Shown piece by piece: positions 1 through 6,226 of a stretch of 8,430 bases of DNA (the stretch's first letter is position 1; every line of letters begins with the position of its first letter). The notes below the pieces were generated by a model. The model made no database searches. It had not been told where the DNA came from and worked only from the letters and a program-made list of their open reading frames with translations. Both the position numbers and the translations under genes were made by a program. Location of the stretch: positions 1-8,430 of the forward strand of contig DYIG01000060.1 of NCBI GenBank assembly GCA_020723725.1, read 5' to 3'. Source of the stretch: Thermaerobacter marianensis (GTDB lineage: Bacteria > Bacillota > Sulfobacillia > DYIH01 > DYIG01).

Positions 1-88
1 TCGTCGCTCGTCCCTGCGGCGTACCAGGAAGTACGCCTCACTCCTCGCTCCTCGGCGCCTTGCATCTGAACCTTTTTGACCGGGCCTC
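1..88. repeat. Partial GC-rich dispersed repeat element with hairpin, cut by window edge
   Basis: The stretch contains a perfect 7-bp inverted repeat, GGCGTAC at 18-24 and GTACGCC at 31-37, around a 6-base loop. It is flanked by near-identical 12-mers, tcgtcgctcgtc at 1-12 and tcctcgctcctc at 42-53. One end reads cctttttgaccgggcctc at 71-88. From memory, intergenic elements of about 100 bp with an 'AGATGCAAGGCG...GTAC-hairpin' plan recur in many anaerobic bacterial genomes, and this looks like one of them read on the minus strand. The other end lies outside the window. It begins about 10 bases beyond the stop of the neighbouring minus-strand gene. The family assignment is recollection, not a search result. 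Confidence 0.5.
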
Positions 89-98
89 GTAACACATC

Positions 99-389
99 CT
101 ACCTGTGGGTTTTACGGGGTATCTTTGTGACCGCGTCGTTAATTTCATCGGCCAGGCGTTTAACCTCTTCCGTTTCTTTTCCCGGGTAACGTCCAAGGTA
201 ACTGGCCGTCTGCCCGTCCAACGTCGGCCTGAGATCTATAGGAATCTCGTCAGAGAGCTGAGTTGGGTGCGATTCAGCGATTGGTTGAAAGGCTGGTATC
301 AGGTCTTTGATGTTGAAGGCGAACAATGATCCAGCCAGAATGAAAAACATGACCAACGTTATTAGCCAAATACCCCTGGAGTTGCTCAA
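99..389 (-). CDS. Small membrane-anchored protein of unknown function
   Basis: The product is 96 residues and I do not recognise a family. Residues about 7-25 (starting GIWLITLVMFF) form one hydrophobic segment right after a short N-terminus with one arginine, which fits an uncleaved signal anchor or a signal peptide. The remaining roughly 70 residues are polar, end in a basic stretch (PRKTHR) and probably lie outside the membrane. The start is TTG at 387-389, supported by an AGGAGG ribosome binding site at 398-403 with 8-base spacing. It lies 69 bases downstream of the second helical small gene on the same strand, so it may be co-transcribed or start separately. The good Shine-Dalgarno sequence makes the gene believable; its function is unknown. 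Confidence 0.6.
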   Translation of the reverse strand: MSNSRGIWLITLVMFFILAGSLFAFNIKDLIPAFQPIAESHPTQLSDEIPIDLRPTLDGQTASYLGRYPGKETEEVKRLADEINDAVTKIPRKTHR

Positions 390-397
390 AATCGCCG

Positions 398-403
398 CCT
401 CCT
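398..403 (-). promoter_or_regulatory. Ribosome binding site supporting the TTG start at 389
   Basis: The minus strand reads AGGAGG here, 8 bases before a TTG codon. This decides the start of the small membrane protein, which has no upstream in-frame ATG. Confidence 0.7.
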
Positions 404-458
404 AATCCCAAAATTTAAGCATCATTCTACATAAAAAGGCATTTTACCTTCTGGAAAG

Positions 459-689
459 TTATGTTTTGCCTCCGTATTCGGTAATAAGCCTTTTTATCTC
501 CAAATCTGCCGACTTGGCCTGGTTAGCAAGGTCGACAAACTTTCGCTGAAGGGTTTCATCATGTGCCTTCATGGCCATGGCCATATAGCTGGCTGCAGCC
601 AGGTTGGTGCTAATTCTAAAATCGTAAAGCATGTCCAGATCCGTCATACTTTTTACTTCTGTCTGTTTTTCGGTGAAGATGTTCATCAT
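459..689 (-). CDS. Small helical protein, CotF-like spore coat type
   Basis: The product is 76 residues and almost entirely helical by composition. Residues from about 15 on (MTDLDMLYDFRISTNLAAAS) and the C-terminal half (LQRKFVDLANQAKSADLEI, ending EYGGKT) follow the pattern of the C-terminal unit of CotF-like coat proteins: a 'D.DML.D' start, a Y-containing first helix, a 'L...F..L' second helix and a glycine-rich end. That match is from memory and is modest. Its ATG (687-689) overlaps the TGA of the preceding gene as ATGA, so the two are translationally coupled. Met15 is an alternative start. It appears to be the fifth gene of the mutasome transcript. A ferritin-like or other helical-bundle role is equally open. 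Confidence 0.55.
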   Translation of the reverse strand: MMNIFTEKQTEVKSMTDLDMLYDFRISTNLAAASYMAMAMKAHDETLQRKFVDLANQAKSADLEIKRLITEYGGKT

Positions 690-922
690 CCGAGCAATTC
701 TCCCCCCGGCCGTCGTTTGAGCTGGACCCTGAGTGACCTGAGTTCCTGAGCTGTCCTATCGTTTATTTTGGCCAAAGATTCAAAATAGGCCTTAGCTCTG
801 GCACCCTCGCACTTGGATGCGTATAGGTTTGCCTTTCTGGCATTAACCTCTGCGGCGAGGGCGAATTCGTCCAACATCCAGGAGTCAACCACGGTGTGAA
901 TGGCTTCATAACCCAGTTGCAA
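686..922 (-). CDS. Small helical protein, possibly coat-like or ferritin-like
   Basis: The product is 78 residues, rich in alanine, glutamate, lysine and arginine, and predicted as two or three helices (VDSWMLDEFALAAEVNARKA; then AKAYFESLAKINDRTAQEL). No catalytic or metal-binding motif is evident. It starts with TTG at 920-922, backed by a strong AAAGGAGG site at 930-937 with 7-base spacing. The gene begins only 26 bases after the dnaE2 stop and no terminator lies between, so it is probably part of the same operon. Its stop overlaps the start of the next helical gene. The two products share size and character and may act together, perhaps as a complex or as coat components. The family is uncertain. 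Confidence 0.55.
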   Translation of the reverse strand: MQLGYEAIHTVVDSWMLDEFALAAEVNARKANLYASKCEGARAKAYFESLAKINDRTAQELRSLRVQLKRRPGGELLG

Positions 923-929
923 AGTTTAG

Positions 930-937
930 CCTCCTTT
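930..937 (-). promoter_or_regulatory. Strong ribosome binding site for the TTG start at 922
   Basis: The minus strand reads AAAGGAGG between dnaE2 and the first helical gene. It shows that the downstream gene is translated in its own right and fixes the TTG start. Confidence 0.75.
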
Positions 938-948
938 GTTTTCTACAT

Positions 949-3900
949 TTAAGAAGAAATATTCCCGTCACCGGCGGCCATTATGCCCTCTATATCCTCT
1001 GCGATGATGCATGGTTTTGCACCCTGCCAGCGGACTTTGCCCTCAATGAGCAGCAACGGCGGCGCTGTTCCAAAGAGGAGGTGGCCCTTTCCCCTGTACA
1101 GGTATTCAAACACGGTTACATCGATCAAGCCGTGTTCATCTTCAAGGCTCAGGAACGCCACCGTCCTGCCACTGCGCGTGGGGGGGCGATGCGGCCTGAT
1201 GGCAAGCCCTGCAACCCTAACCCTTGTTCCGTTGGGGCTGCGGCGGGCCCGGCGGGTATCGGTAAGCCCCTTGATGCCAAGGGAATCACGCCAGATTGCT
1301 GCGGGGTGGGCTGTCAGGGAGAAGCCCATGGCGCAGAACTCGTAATAGACGCGTTCCGGCAGTTTGAAGTCGGGGAAGTCTGGCATTCCCTGGGACCATA
1401 CCGTGCCAGTAGTTTCACCGGGTATGCCGGGGATGGTTAGCTGGACTGCATCACCGGCCCTGTTTTGTGATCGCACCCTGCTTGTCACCGGGGTGGTGGA
1501 GAGTTGCCAGAGCAGTTTCCGCCGGTTGCCCTCGATGGGGTCCAGGGCGCCGGCGAGGATGAGTGCCCGGATTTGGTCCACCTCGAGGTGGGTGCGCTGA
1601 CGTAAATCGGACAGGCTGTGGAAAGGGCCATCCTGGCGGGCCGTCAGTATTGCCAGCGCTGCTTTTTCCCCCAGGTCCTTGATGGCGCAGAAGCCAACCT
1701 CTATGACCCGCTCACCCCTGGCCCTGAACGGAATAACACTTTCCTGGATATGTGGCGCCAGGACCCTGATGCCCCGCCGCCTGGCCTCGGTGATAATGGT
1801 CTGCCGAGGGTAGTAGCCGGAAGGCTGGTGGGTAAGGATAGAGGCGAACCACTCCGCCGGTTTGTGGCGGGTCAGGTAAGCCGTCCGGTAGGATGTGACG
1901 GCAAAGGCGGCGGCATGGGCCTCACAGAAGCCGTAGGATGCGTACCCCGCTATCGTTCTGAAGATCTCGCGGGCTGTGTCGGGGTCCACCCCATTGGCGG
2001 TCGCTTTCTCTACGAACACCTCCCCGATTTCATCCATGGCCTGCTGGGAACGCGCATGGCTCATAACCCTTCTCAGCCGGTCAGCCTCCCCCGCAGTGAA
2101 CCCTGCCACCGTCTGGGCGATATCTATAACCTGCTCCTGGAACAACACTACGCCGAAGGTCTTGGAGAGGATCGGCCTCAGGCTGGGGTGGAGGTATTCA
2201 GGCTCTTCAAGCCCTTGTCGGCGCCTGATAAACGGCTCGACCATGTTCCCCTTGATGGGGCCGGGGCGAATCAGGGCGATAGAGGCGATTATGTCCTCTA
2301 TGTTGTCGGCGCCGAGGCGCGCCTGGAGCGCCCTCTGAGCCGGACTTTCCAGCTGAAACACGCCTATGGTATCACCGCGGCGTATCATGCCGTAGGTTCC
2401 GGGGTCGTCCAGCCTGATCCGTTCTGGTGCGCCGCTGTCCCTGATAGCGGAGAGGGTGCGCAGGGAAAGCAGGTCTATCTTCAGCAAACCCAGGGTCTCC
2501 GCCCCGTGCTTATCACATTGAACCGCCACAGGCCCTTTGGCCGTTTTCTGCAGGGGGCATATGGTGCTGACGGGTTTATCACTTACGATAAGCCCTCCTA
2601 GGTGTGTGCCGACGTGCCGGGGCAGGCCTGCTATCTCGGCACATATGTCGAATAACAGGCGCAGTTTTCCGGTTTCGCTCCCCAGTGCCTTCAGTTCCGG
2701 GTAATCATCCAGGGAGGCCTGAATGGCATCGGCGGGGAGGTGCCAGGGGATGCTCTTTGCGACCCGGTCGACGGTTTCAAGGGGAATGCCGAGCGCCCTT
2801 CCAACATCGCGGACGGCCGAGCGGGCGCGGAAGGTCTGGTACGTGCAAACGGCTGCCACATGGTCCTTGCCATATTTGCCGGTAAGGTAATCGGCCACGG
2901 CGTCCCGGTGTCTGGCATCGAAGTCGATGTCTATGTCGGGCATCTCCGCCCTCTCCGGGCTTATAAACCGTTCGAACAGGAGTCCACGCCGTATGGAATC
3001 CACCTCGGTTATGCCCAGGCAATAGGCCGCGGCGCTGTCGGCAGCCGAACCGCGCCCGGCAAAGAGGATGCCTTCCTGCCTGGCGAACCTGGCTATGTCC
3101 CACACGATGAGAAAGTAGTGGGCGAAGCCGAGCCGGTTGATGATACCTAATTCGTGTTCAAGGCGACCCTGGATTGCGGGTGTTATTTTGCCATACCGCC
3201 AGACCGCCCCCTGATAAACCAGGTGTCGTAACACGTTCTCCGCCTTTTCCCCCTCGGGTAGGGGGAACCGGGGGTAGCGTTTCTTGTTCAGATCTAACCC
3301 TGGACGGCACTCCTCCGCTATCATTAGGGCGTTTTCCACAGCCTGAGGCTTGTCTAGGAAAAGGCGCCGGATGCCCTCTTTGTTTTTCAGGTAGCGTTCC
3401 CGGTTGAAGGGGCGCCATGGGTGGACTTCGTTTATTCCTGTGAGACTGCGTATACAGGCGAGGATGTCGTGGGTCCGAAAATCATCCCTGCCGGCATGCC
3501 TGACTTCATTGGTCGCCACGACCCCTAGTTTCAACGCCTCTGCCAGATCAAAGAGGTTGCGTGACAGGTTGAGACTGCCCGGCGTCAGGTCCCGTATTGC
3601 TTCCAGGAAAAACCTTTTGGGGCCGAAGATGCCGAGGATTATTTCCGCCACGGTTCGGGCGCCCTGCCAATTCCTGCTGAGCGCGCGGTCCCCGATTTCG
3701 CTATGACGCCCACCGGCCAATACGTAGATCCCGCTCGAGTGCTCCTCAAGCATATGCAGGTCAGCCACGGGCTCCCCGCGGGGGTTGGATAGGTGTGCCC
3801 TGGTGAGGAGGCGGCAGAGGTTTTCATACCCGGTGTTACCGTCGGCAAGCAGGGTAAGTGAGTAGTGTGGCTGGCGCGCCGGTTTTAAGAGTGGGGCAAC

Positions 3901-4119
3901 CGTGAGGCTGCATCCGAGGATCGGTTTTATCCCGGCTGCCTGAGCCGCGCCTATGAATTCGCCCGCCCCGTGGAGGCCGTTCCTGTCGGTGAGGGCAAGA
4001 GCAGCCATTCCTGATTCAGCGGCCCTGGCAATCAGGGCGGATGGCGAACTGGCGCCGTCAAGAAACGAGTAATAGGATCGGACGTTTAAGTGGGCAAAAC
4101 CCCGAGCCTTCAGAGCCAT
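949..4119 (-). CDS. dnaE2: Error-prone DNA polymerase DnaE2 (ImuC), C-family
   Basis: A 1056-residue C-family polymerase, the usual length of DnaE2. The N-terminal PHP domain (about 8-75) is recognisable but degenerate: HLNVRS at 10-15 lacks the HxH metal ligands and TDR stands where TDH is usual, so proofreading by this domain is unlikely. The palm carries AGRGSAADSAAAY (354-366), PDIDIDFD (394-401, catalytic D395 and D397) and LLKIDLLSLRTL (545-556, D549), so polymerisation should be intact. FQLES is at 588-592. A helix-hairpin-helix follows (about 845-865), then a weak clamp-motif candidate QLTIP (893-897) and an OB fold (about 966-1045). DnaE2 extends past lesions as part of the ImuB mutasome. 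The ATG shares a base with the preceding stop (TAATG), which couples translation; AGAAGG at 4130-4135 can serve as the ribosome binding site. Confidence 0.95.
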   Translation of the reverse strand: MALKARGFAHLNVRSYYSFLDGASSPSALIARAAESGMAALALTDRNGLHGAGEFIGAAQAAGIKPILGCSLTVAPLLKPARQPHYSLTLLADGNTGYENLCRLLTRAHLSNPRGEPVADLHMLEEHSSGIYVLAGGRHSEIGDRALSRNWQGARTVAEIILGIFGPKRFFLEAIRDLTPGSLNLSRNLFDLAEALKLGVVATNEVRHAGRDDFRTHDILACIRSLTGINEVHPWRPFNRERYLKNKEGIRRLFLDKPQAVENALMIAEECRPGLDLNKKRYPRFPLPEGEKAENVLRHLVYQGAVWRYGKITPAIQGRLEHELGIINRLGFAHYFLIVWDIARFARQEGILFAGRGSAADSAAAYCLGITEVDSIRRGLLFERFISPERAEMPDIDIDFDARHRDAVADYLTGKYGKDHVAAVCTYQTFRARSAVRDVGRALGIPLETVDRVAKSIPWHLPADAIQASLDDYPELKALGSETGKLRLLFDICAEIAGLPRHVGTHLGGLIVSDKPVSTICPLQKTAKGPVAVQCDKHGAETLGLLKIDLLSLRTLSAIRDSGAPERIRLDDPGTYGMIRRGDTIGVFQLESPAQRALQARLGADNIEDIIASIALIRPGPIKGNMVEPFIRRRQGLEEPEYLHPSLRPILSKTFGVVLFQEQVIDIAQTVAGFTAGEADRLRRVMSHARSQQAMDEIGEVFVEKATANGVDPDTAREIFRTIAGYASYGFCEAHAAAFAVTSYRTAYLTRHKPAEWFASILTHQPSGYYPRQTIITEARRRGIRVLAPHIQESVIPFRARGERVIEVGFCAIKDLGEKAALAILTARQDGPFHSLSDLRQRTHLEVDQIRALILAGALDPIEGNRRKLLWQLSTTPVTSRVRSQNRAGDAVQLTIPGIPGETTGTVWSQGMPDFPDFKLPERVYYEFCAMGFSLTAHPAAIWRDSLGIKGLTDTRRARRSPNGTRVRVAGLAIRPHRPPTRSGRTVAFLSLEDEHGLIDVTVFEYLYRGKGHLLFGTAPPLLLIEGKVRWQGAKPCIIAEDIEGIMAAGDGNISS

Positions 4120-4334
4120 TAGTCGAAGACCTTCTTAACCAGCCAGTGATTTGTTTCAGCATCCCATTCCAGTTCACAGACCGCGCCGTTTTCGAGCTCC
4201 ACCCGGAATATGTTGTAATCGCCCTCTCCGGCCCACCAGGCCCCGGTTTCCCGCCAGAAGTCGAGTATGCGCCATTTCAGTCCTCTCTTTACAGGGTCAA
4301 TTGTTGGCCCACCTCCATGGGTCCCATATGGCAA
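4119..4334 (-). CDS. DUF6504-type small protein of the mutasome operon
   Basis: The product is about 71 residues. The core WRILDFWRETGAWWAGEG, followed by FRVELENGAVCELEWD and the end WLVKKVFD, matches what I remember of the DUF6504 family: short proteins with 'WRETG.WWEGE', 'YRV' and 'W.L.RVYD' motifs that are often encoded beside imuB and dnaE2, especially in actinobacteria. The biochemical role is unknown; an accessory or structural part of the ImuB-DnaE2 complex is a guess. It fills the gap between imuB and dnaE2 and overlaps the dnaE2 start by one base. The start is uncertain. TTG at 4332-4334 has no Shine-Dalgarno and sits beside a hairpin, while a GGAGGTGG sequence further in precedes only a rare ATT codon in frame. 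Confidence 0.8.
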   Translation of the reverse strand: MPYGTHGGGPTIDPVKRGLKWRILDFWRETGAWWAGEGDYNIFRVELENGAVCELEWDAETNHWLVKKVFD

Positions 4335-4349
4335 GGCGTCTTTGACGCC
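4335..4349 (-). other. Hairpin just before the DUF6504 start codon
   Basis: GGCGTC and GACGCC form a perfect 6-bp stem with a 3-base loop in the 45-base gap between imuB and the next gene, ending immediately before the TTG candidate start. No T-run follows, so it is not a typical terminator. It might affect translation or mRNA processing between the two genes, which is inference. Confidence 0.5.
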
Positions 4350-4379
4350 AACCGGGGGTGTTGGGGGGTGTTCCCTTTG

Positions 4380-5576
4380 TTAAAGCCGTTTCCCCAAACT
4401 TTTTTTGATTTGGGAGATGACTTGTTCCAGTTGGTCTTGCCGACGGTTTTTATGACTGTTATAACCGGGATCGGCATTCCAGAGAGAGGGCTGGACACAT
4501 GATGCTTTGGCGAGACCCCCACAGGTTACGGCGATTTCCGTTACCCCCCGAAACCCTTTCAGGGGGAGTTCCTGTAAAAGCGCGATCAGGTTCGTTTTCA
4601 AGAAGGAAGGGGTCGAGGTCGGCCGTAGGAGGAGCCTTTCCCGCCGCAATACCTCTTTATCTGTAGTGCTGACATCCACCAGTAAGCGAGTGCAGGTTTC
4701 CCCCATCGCCCGGAGTTTGGCTGAGATTTCCGTAGCAAGCAGGCCCGCAAGTCCCTTTAGGTCTGCACCCGGAGAACAGGAGCGCACTGCACGTATATCC
4801 TTCAGGGGGAATAAAGGGTGTACCGATGATCCAGCCTCACCGTTGGCTATCTTTAGGACAACTGACGCTTCGAGACCCAGCAGTTTAGTTAGGGCGGTGA
4901 CGGGGAGGGTTTGGATTTCCCCGATAGTGCCCAAGCCGGCTTGCCGTAGCCTTGCCAACGGTGCGGGCTTGACAAATGTGGATAGCGCTTCCAGAGGTAG
5001 CCTTGCCAGAAAACCCTTTTCATCCAACAGGCGGACAAGCGTTACTTTGGAGCTTCCCTTTTGGGGGCTCACGCAGTGAAATACCTTGGCCAGATTCCCC
5101 GTTGCCATCTCCGCAAAGAGCGAGGCCGCCCTGGCCGTAAGCCTGTTGGAGCCTATGCCCACTGAAATGAGATTGGCGTATTCGGCTAGGTGGCTGGCGA
5201 ATCCCTTTAAGCCGCCTGATTTTCCCGCTGGCCCCCCTTTTAGGTAAACAGCGGGGTAGGGGGATAGGGATTCGTCGGGCTCCACAAAGGGAAACTCCTC
5301 ATAGCACATGTGAAAGAACCTTTCCAGGTGGTACGAAAGCCGGAGGTCAGCCAACTCCGCCACCACTGCGCCAGGAGCTAGCTTTCGGGCCCTCCAAAGC
5401 GGCATACCCCTTTCCACGCCCAGCCTGCCCGCCTCCGGTGAGGATTCAATGACAACCCCTCCATCATTTACTATTACCTCCAGGGGGACGCCCTGGGGGG
5501 AACCCTTAAATTCCAGGGCTATGTGTTTGGCCAGGAACCCTATTAAAAAGACATGAATAACAGGGTAAGACATCAT
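4380..5576 (-). CDS. imuB: ImuB-like, catalytically inactive Y-family polymerase homologue
   Basis: A 398-residue protein with DinB/UmuC architecture. Recognisable family blocks are GVERGMPLWRARKLAPGA (53-70), ISVGIGSNRLTARAASLFAE (137-156), a helix-hairpin-helix (about 205-245), a little-finger-like domain (about 260-355) and a basic C-terminal helix. The catalytic residues are missing: the first motif reads VIHVFLIGF (6-14) where polymerases have HVDMD, and the SIDE block after VEP (98-100) is replaced by DESLSPYPAV. QPSLW (362-366) resembles the QLPLW-type beta-clamp motif of ImuB. This fits an adaptor that brings DnaE2 to the clamp. It is the first gene of the operon. ATG at 5574-5576 or the adjacent ATG at 5571-5573 may be the start, with AGGGGG at 5582-5587. 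imuA was not found beside it. Confidence 0.88.
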   Translation of the reverse strand: MMSYPVIHVFLIGFLAKHIALEFKGSPQGVPLEVIVNDGGVVIESSPEAGRLGVERGMPLWRARKLAPGAVVAELADLRLSYHLERFFHMCYEEFPFVEPDESLSPYPAVYLKGGPAGKSGGLKGFASHLAEYANLISVGIGSNRLTARAASLFAEMATGNLAKVFHCVSPQKGSSKVTLVRLLDEKGFLARLPLEALSTFVKPAPLARLRQAGLGTIGEIQTLPVTALTKLLGLEASVVLKIANGEAGSSVHPLFPLKDIRAVRSCSPGADLKGLAGLLATEISAKLRAMGETCTRLLVDVSTTDKEVLRRERLLLRPTSTPSFLKTNLIALLQELPLKGFRGVTEIAVTCGGLAKASCVQPSLWNADPGYNSHKNRRQDQLEQVISQIKKSLGKRL

Positions 5577-5581
5577 AGCTA

Positions 5582-5587
5582 CCCCCT
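5582..5587 (-). promoter_or_regulatory. Ribosome binding site of the imuB-like gene
   Basis: The minus strand reads AGGGGG, 5 bases before the first ATG and 8 before the second, which slightly favours the second ATG. Confidence 0.6.
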
Positions 5588-5623
5588 GGGAGATTCTCTC
5601 TTCGTGAATGTCGGGTAATTAAT

Positions 5624-5652
5624 AATATAAGCTATGTGCGAATCTAAGTCAA
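5624..5652 (-). promoter_or_regulatory. Sigma-A-type promoter of the mutasome operon
   Basis: Read on the minus strand, TTGACT (5647-5652) and TATATT (5624-5629) are separated by exactly 17 bases. Each differs from consensus by one base. The predicted transcript begins near 5617, giving a leader of about 40 bases before imuB. The -35 hexamer lies inside the inverted repeats described separately, so a bound repressor would block polymerase. Confidence 0.75.
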
Positions 5653-5665
5653 GATTAAATAATCT
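5641..5665. promoter_or_regulatory. Candidate operator: three alternating AATCT/AGATT half-sites over the imuB -35
   Basis: AATCT (5641-5645), AGATT (5652-5656) and AATCT (5661-5665) alternate in orientation. The last two belong to a 14-bp palindrome with perfect 6-bp arms and an AA centre (AGATTAAATAATCT, 5652-5665). Further AGATT copies lie at 5591-5595 and 5703-5707, making five in about 115 bases. The position over the -35 element suits a repressor, most simply the adjacent XRE protein. Binding is inferred, not shown. Confidence 0.5.
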
Positions 5666-5699
5666 CATGGCGTACATATTGCGCATGGCGCGTCCATAT
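5666..5699. repeat. Imperfect direct repeat upstream of the XRE gene
   Basis: CATGGCGTACATAT (5666-5679) recurs as CATGGCGCGTCCATAT (5684-5699), with a 2-base insertion and one change, 18 bases apart. The second copy runs into a perfect CCATATGG palindrome (5694-5701). The repeats lie just before the weak promoter proposed for the regulator, so they may be autoregulatory sites. Confidence 0.4.
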
Positions 5700-5707
5700 G
5701 GTAGATT
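5679..5707 (+). promoter_or_regulatory. Weak candidate promoter of the XRE-peptidase pair
   Basis: TTGCGC (5679-5684) and TAGATT (5702-5707) are 17 bases apart, with 3 of 6 and 4 of 6 consensus matches. The placement is sensible, about 45 bases before the start codon, but the hexamers are poor. Confidence 0.3.
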
Positions 5708-5749
5708 CTATTCTGCTAGAACGAACGCTGTTGACGAGGCGGGGTGGGC

Positions 5750-6226
5750 ATGGTTGGTGATCGTCTAAGAAAAAGAAGGCTGGAAATGGGGATGTCGCTT
5801 CGCGAACTGGGTGCACTGGTTGACCTTGCGCCTTCATTTTTGAGTGATGTTGAAAGGGGTGTTCGTAAGCCCTCGCTGGAAAGCCTGGAACGAATCAGCA
5901 GGGCATTGGATATCCCTCTTGGTGATCTATTTGACAGTGAAGGGGAAAAAAGCGTTGACCTCCACCGCCTGCTCTCCGATAGCAGTGTAACATTAAATTA
6001 CAGGGGAGAACCATTGACGGATGGGGAGCGCCGCAAACTGCTGGATGTAGTGGATGCCGCCATGAACCTTAGGAGCGCAAGTGATTCGTGGGACAACCAG
6101 GAGATTACTCGATTTGCCGCCCACATGGAGGGAGAGTACGGCCGCCCCCCCAGCGTAGCATTGAGGGGACTTATCAATGAGATAGTCAGGCAGGTGCGGG
6201 AGGAGTATCGTCGCCAGGATGGCTGA
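5750..6226 (+). CDS. XRE-family helix-turn-helix repressor
   Basis: The product is 158 residues from ATG 5750. GTG at 5744 would add two, but GAGG at 5736-5739 is better spaced for the ATG. Residues about 3-61 are a Cro/C1-type helix-turn-helix (MSLRELGALVDLAPSFLSDV, then VRKPSLESLERISRALDIP, ending DLF). A second segment, DLHRLLSDSS through NYRGEPLTDGERRKLL (about 70-100), is a pattern I recall from Gram-positive repressors encoded with ImmA-like peptidases. A charged helical tail follows (to REEYRRQDG), possibly for dimerisation or as the peptidase target. Its stop overlaps the peptidase start by 8 bases, which points to a functional pair. It is divergent from the mutasome operon, and candidate operators lie between, so it probably represses itself, the mutasome, or both. 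Confidence 0.9.
   Translation: MVGDRLRKRRLEMGMSLRELGALVDLAPSFLSDVERGVRKPSLESLERISRALDIPLGDLFDSEGEKSVDLHRLLSDSSVTLNYRGEPLTDGERRKLLDVVDAAMNLRSASDSWDNQEITRFAAHMEGEYGRPPSVALRGLINEIVRQVREEYRRQDG

Noticed and set aside
105..329. 74-codon plus-strand open frame opposite the small membrane protein
   Set aside because: The minus-strand frame has a signal anchor and an AGGAGG site; this one has neither.
434..452. Weak hairpin followed by T bases after the second helical gene (minus strand)
   Set aside because: The stem is only two G-C and a few A-T or G-T pairs, and it uses up the T-run, so I do not call a terminator.
1618..2601. Long plus-strand open frame of 327 codons inside dnaE2
   Set aside because: It is antisense to an intact conserved polymerase and has no recognisable domain; it is a shadow of GC-rich codon use.
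4289..4522. 77-codon minus-strand open frame across the imuB end
   Set aside because: It overlaps imuB and the DUF6504 gene in another frame and shows no family resemblance; only its last nine codons matter, for the start-site question.
5720..5734. SOS-box-like CGAACGCTGTTGA
   Set aside because: The spacer is 3 bases where 4 is needed, and the right arm lacks the final CG.
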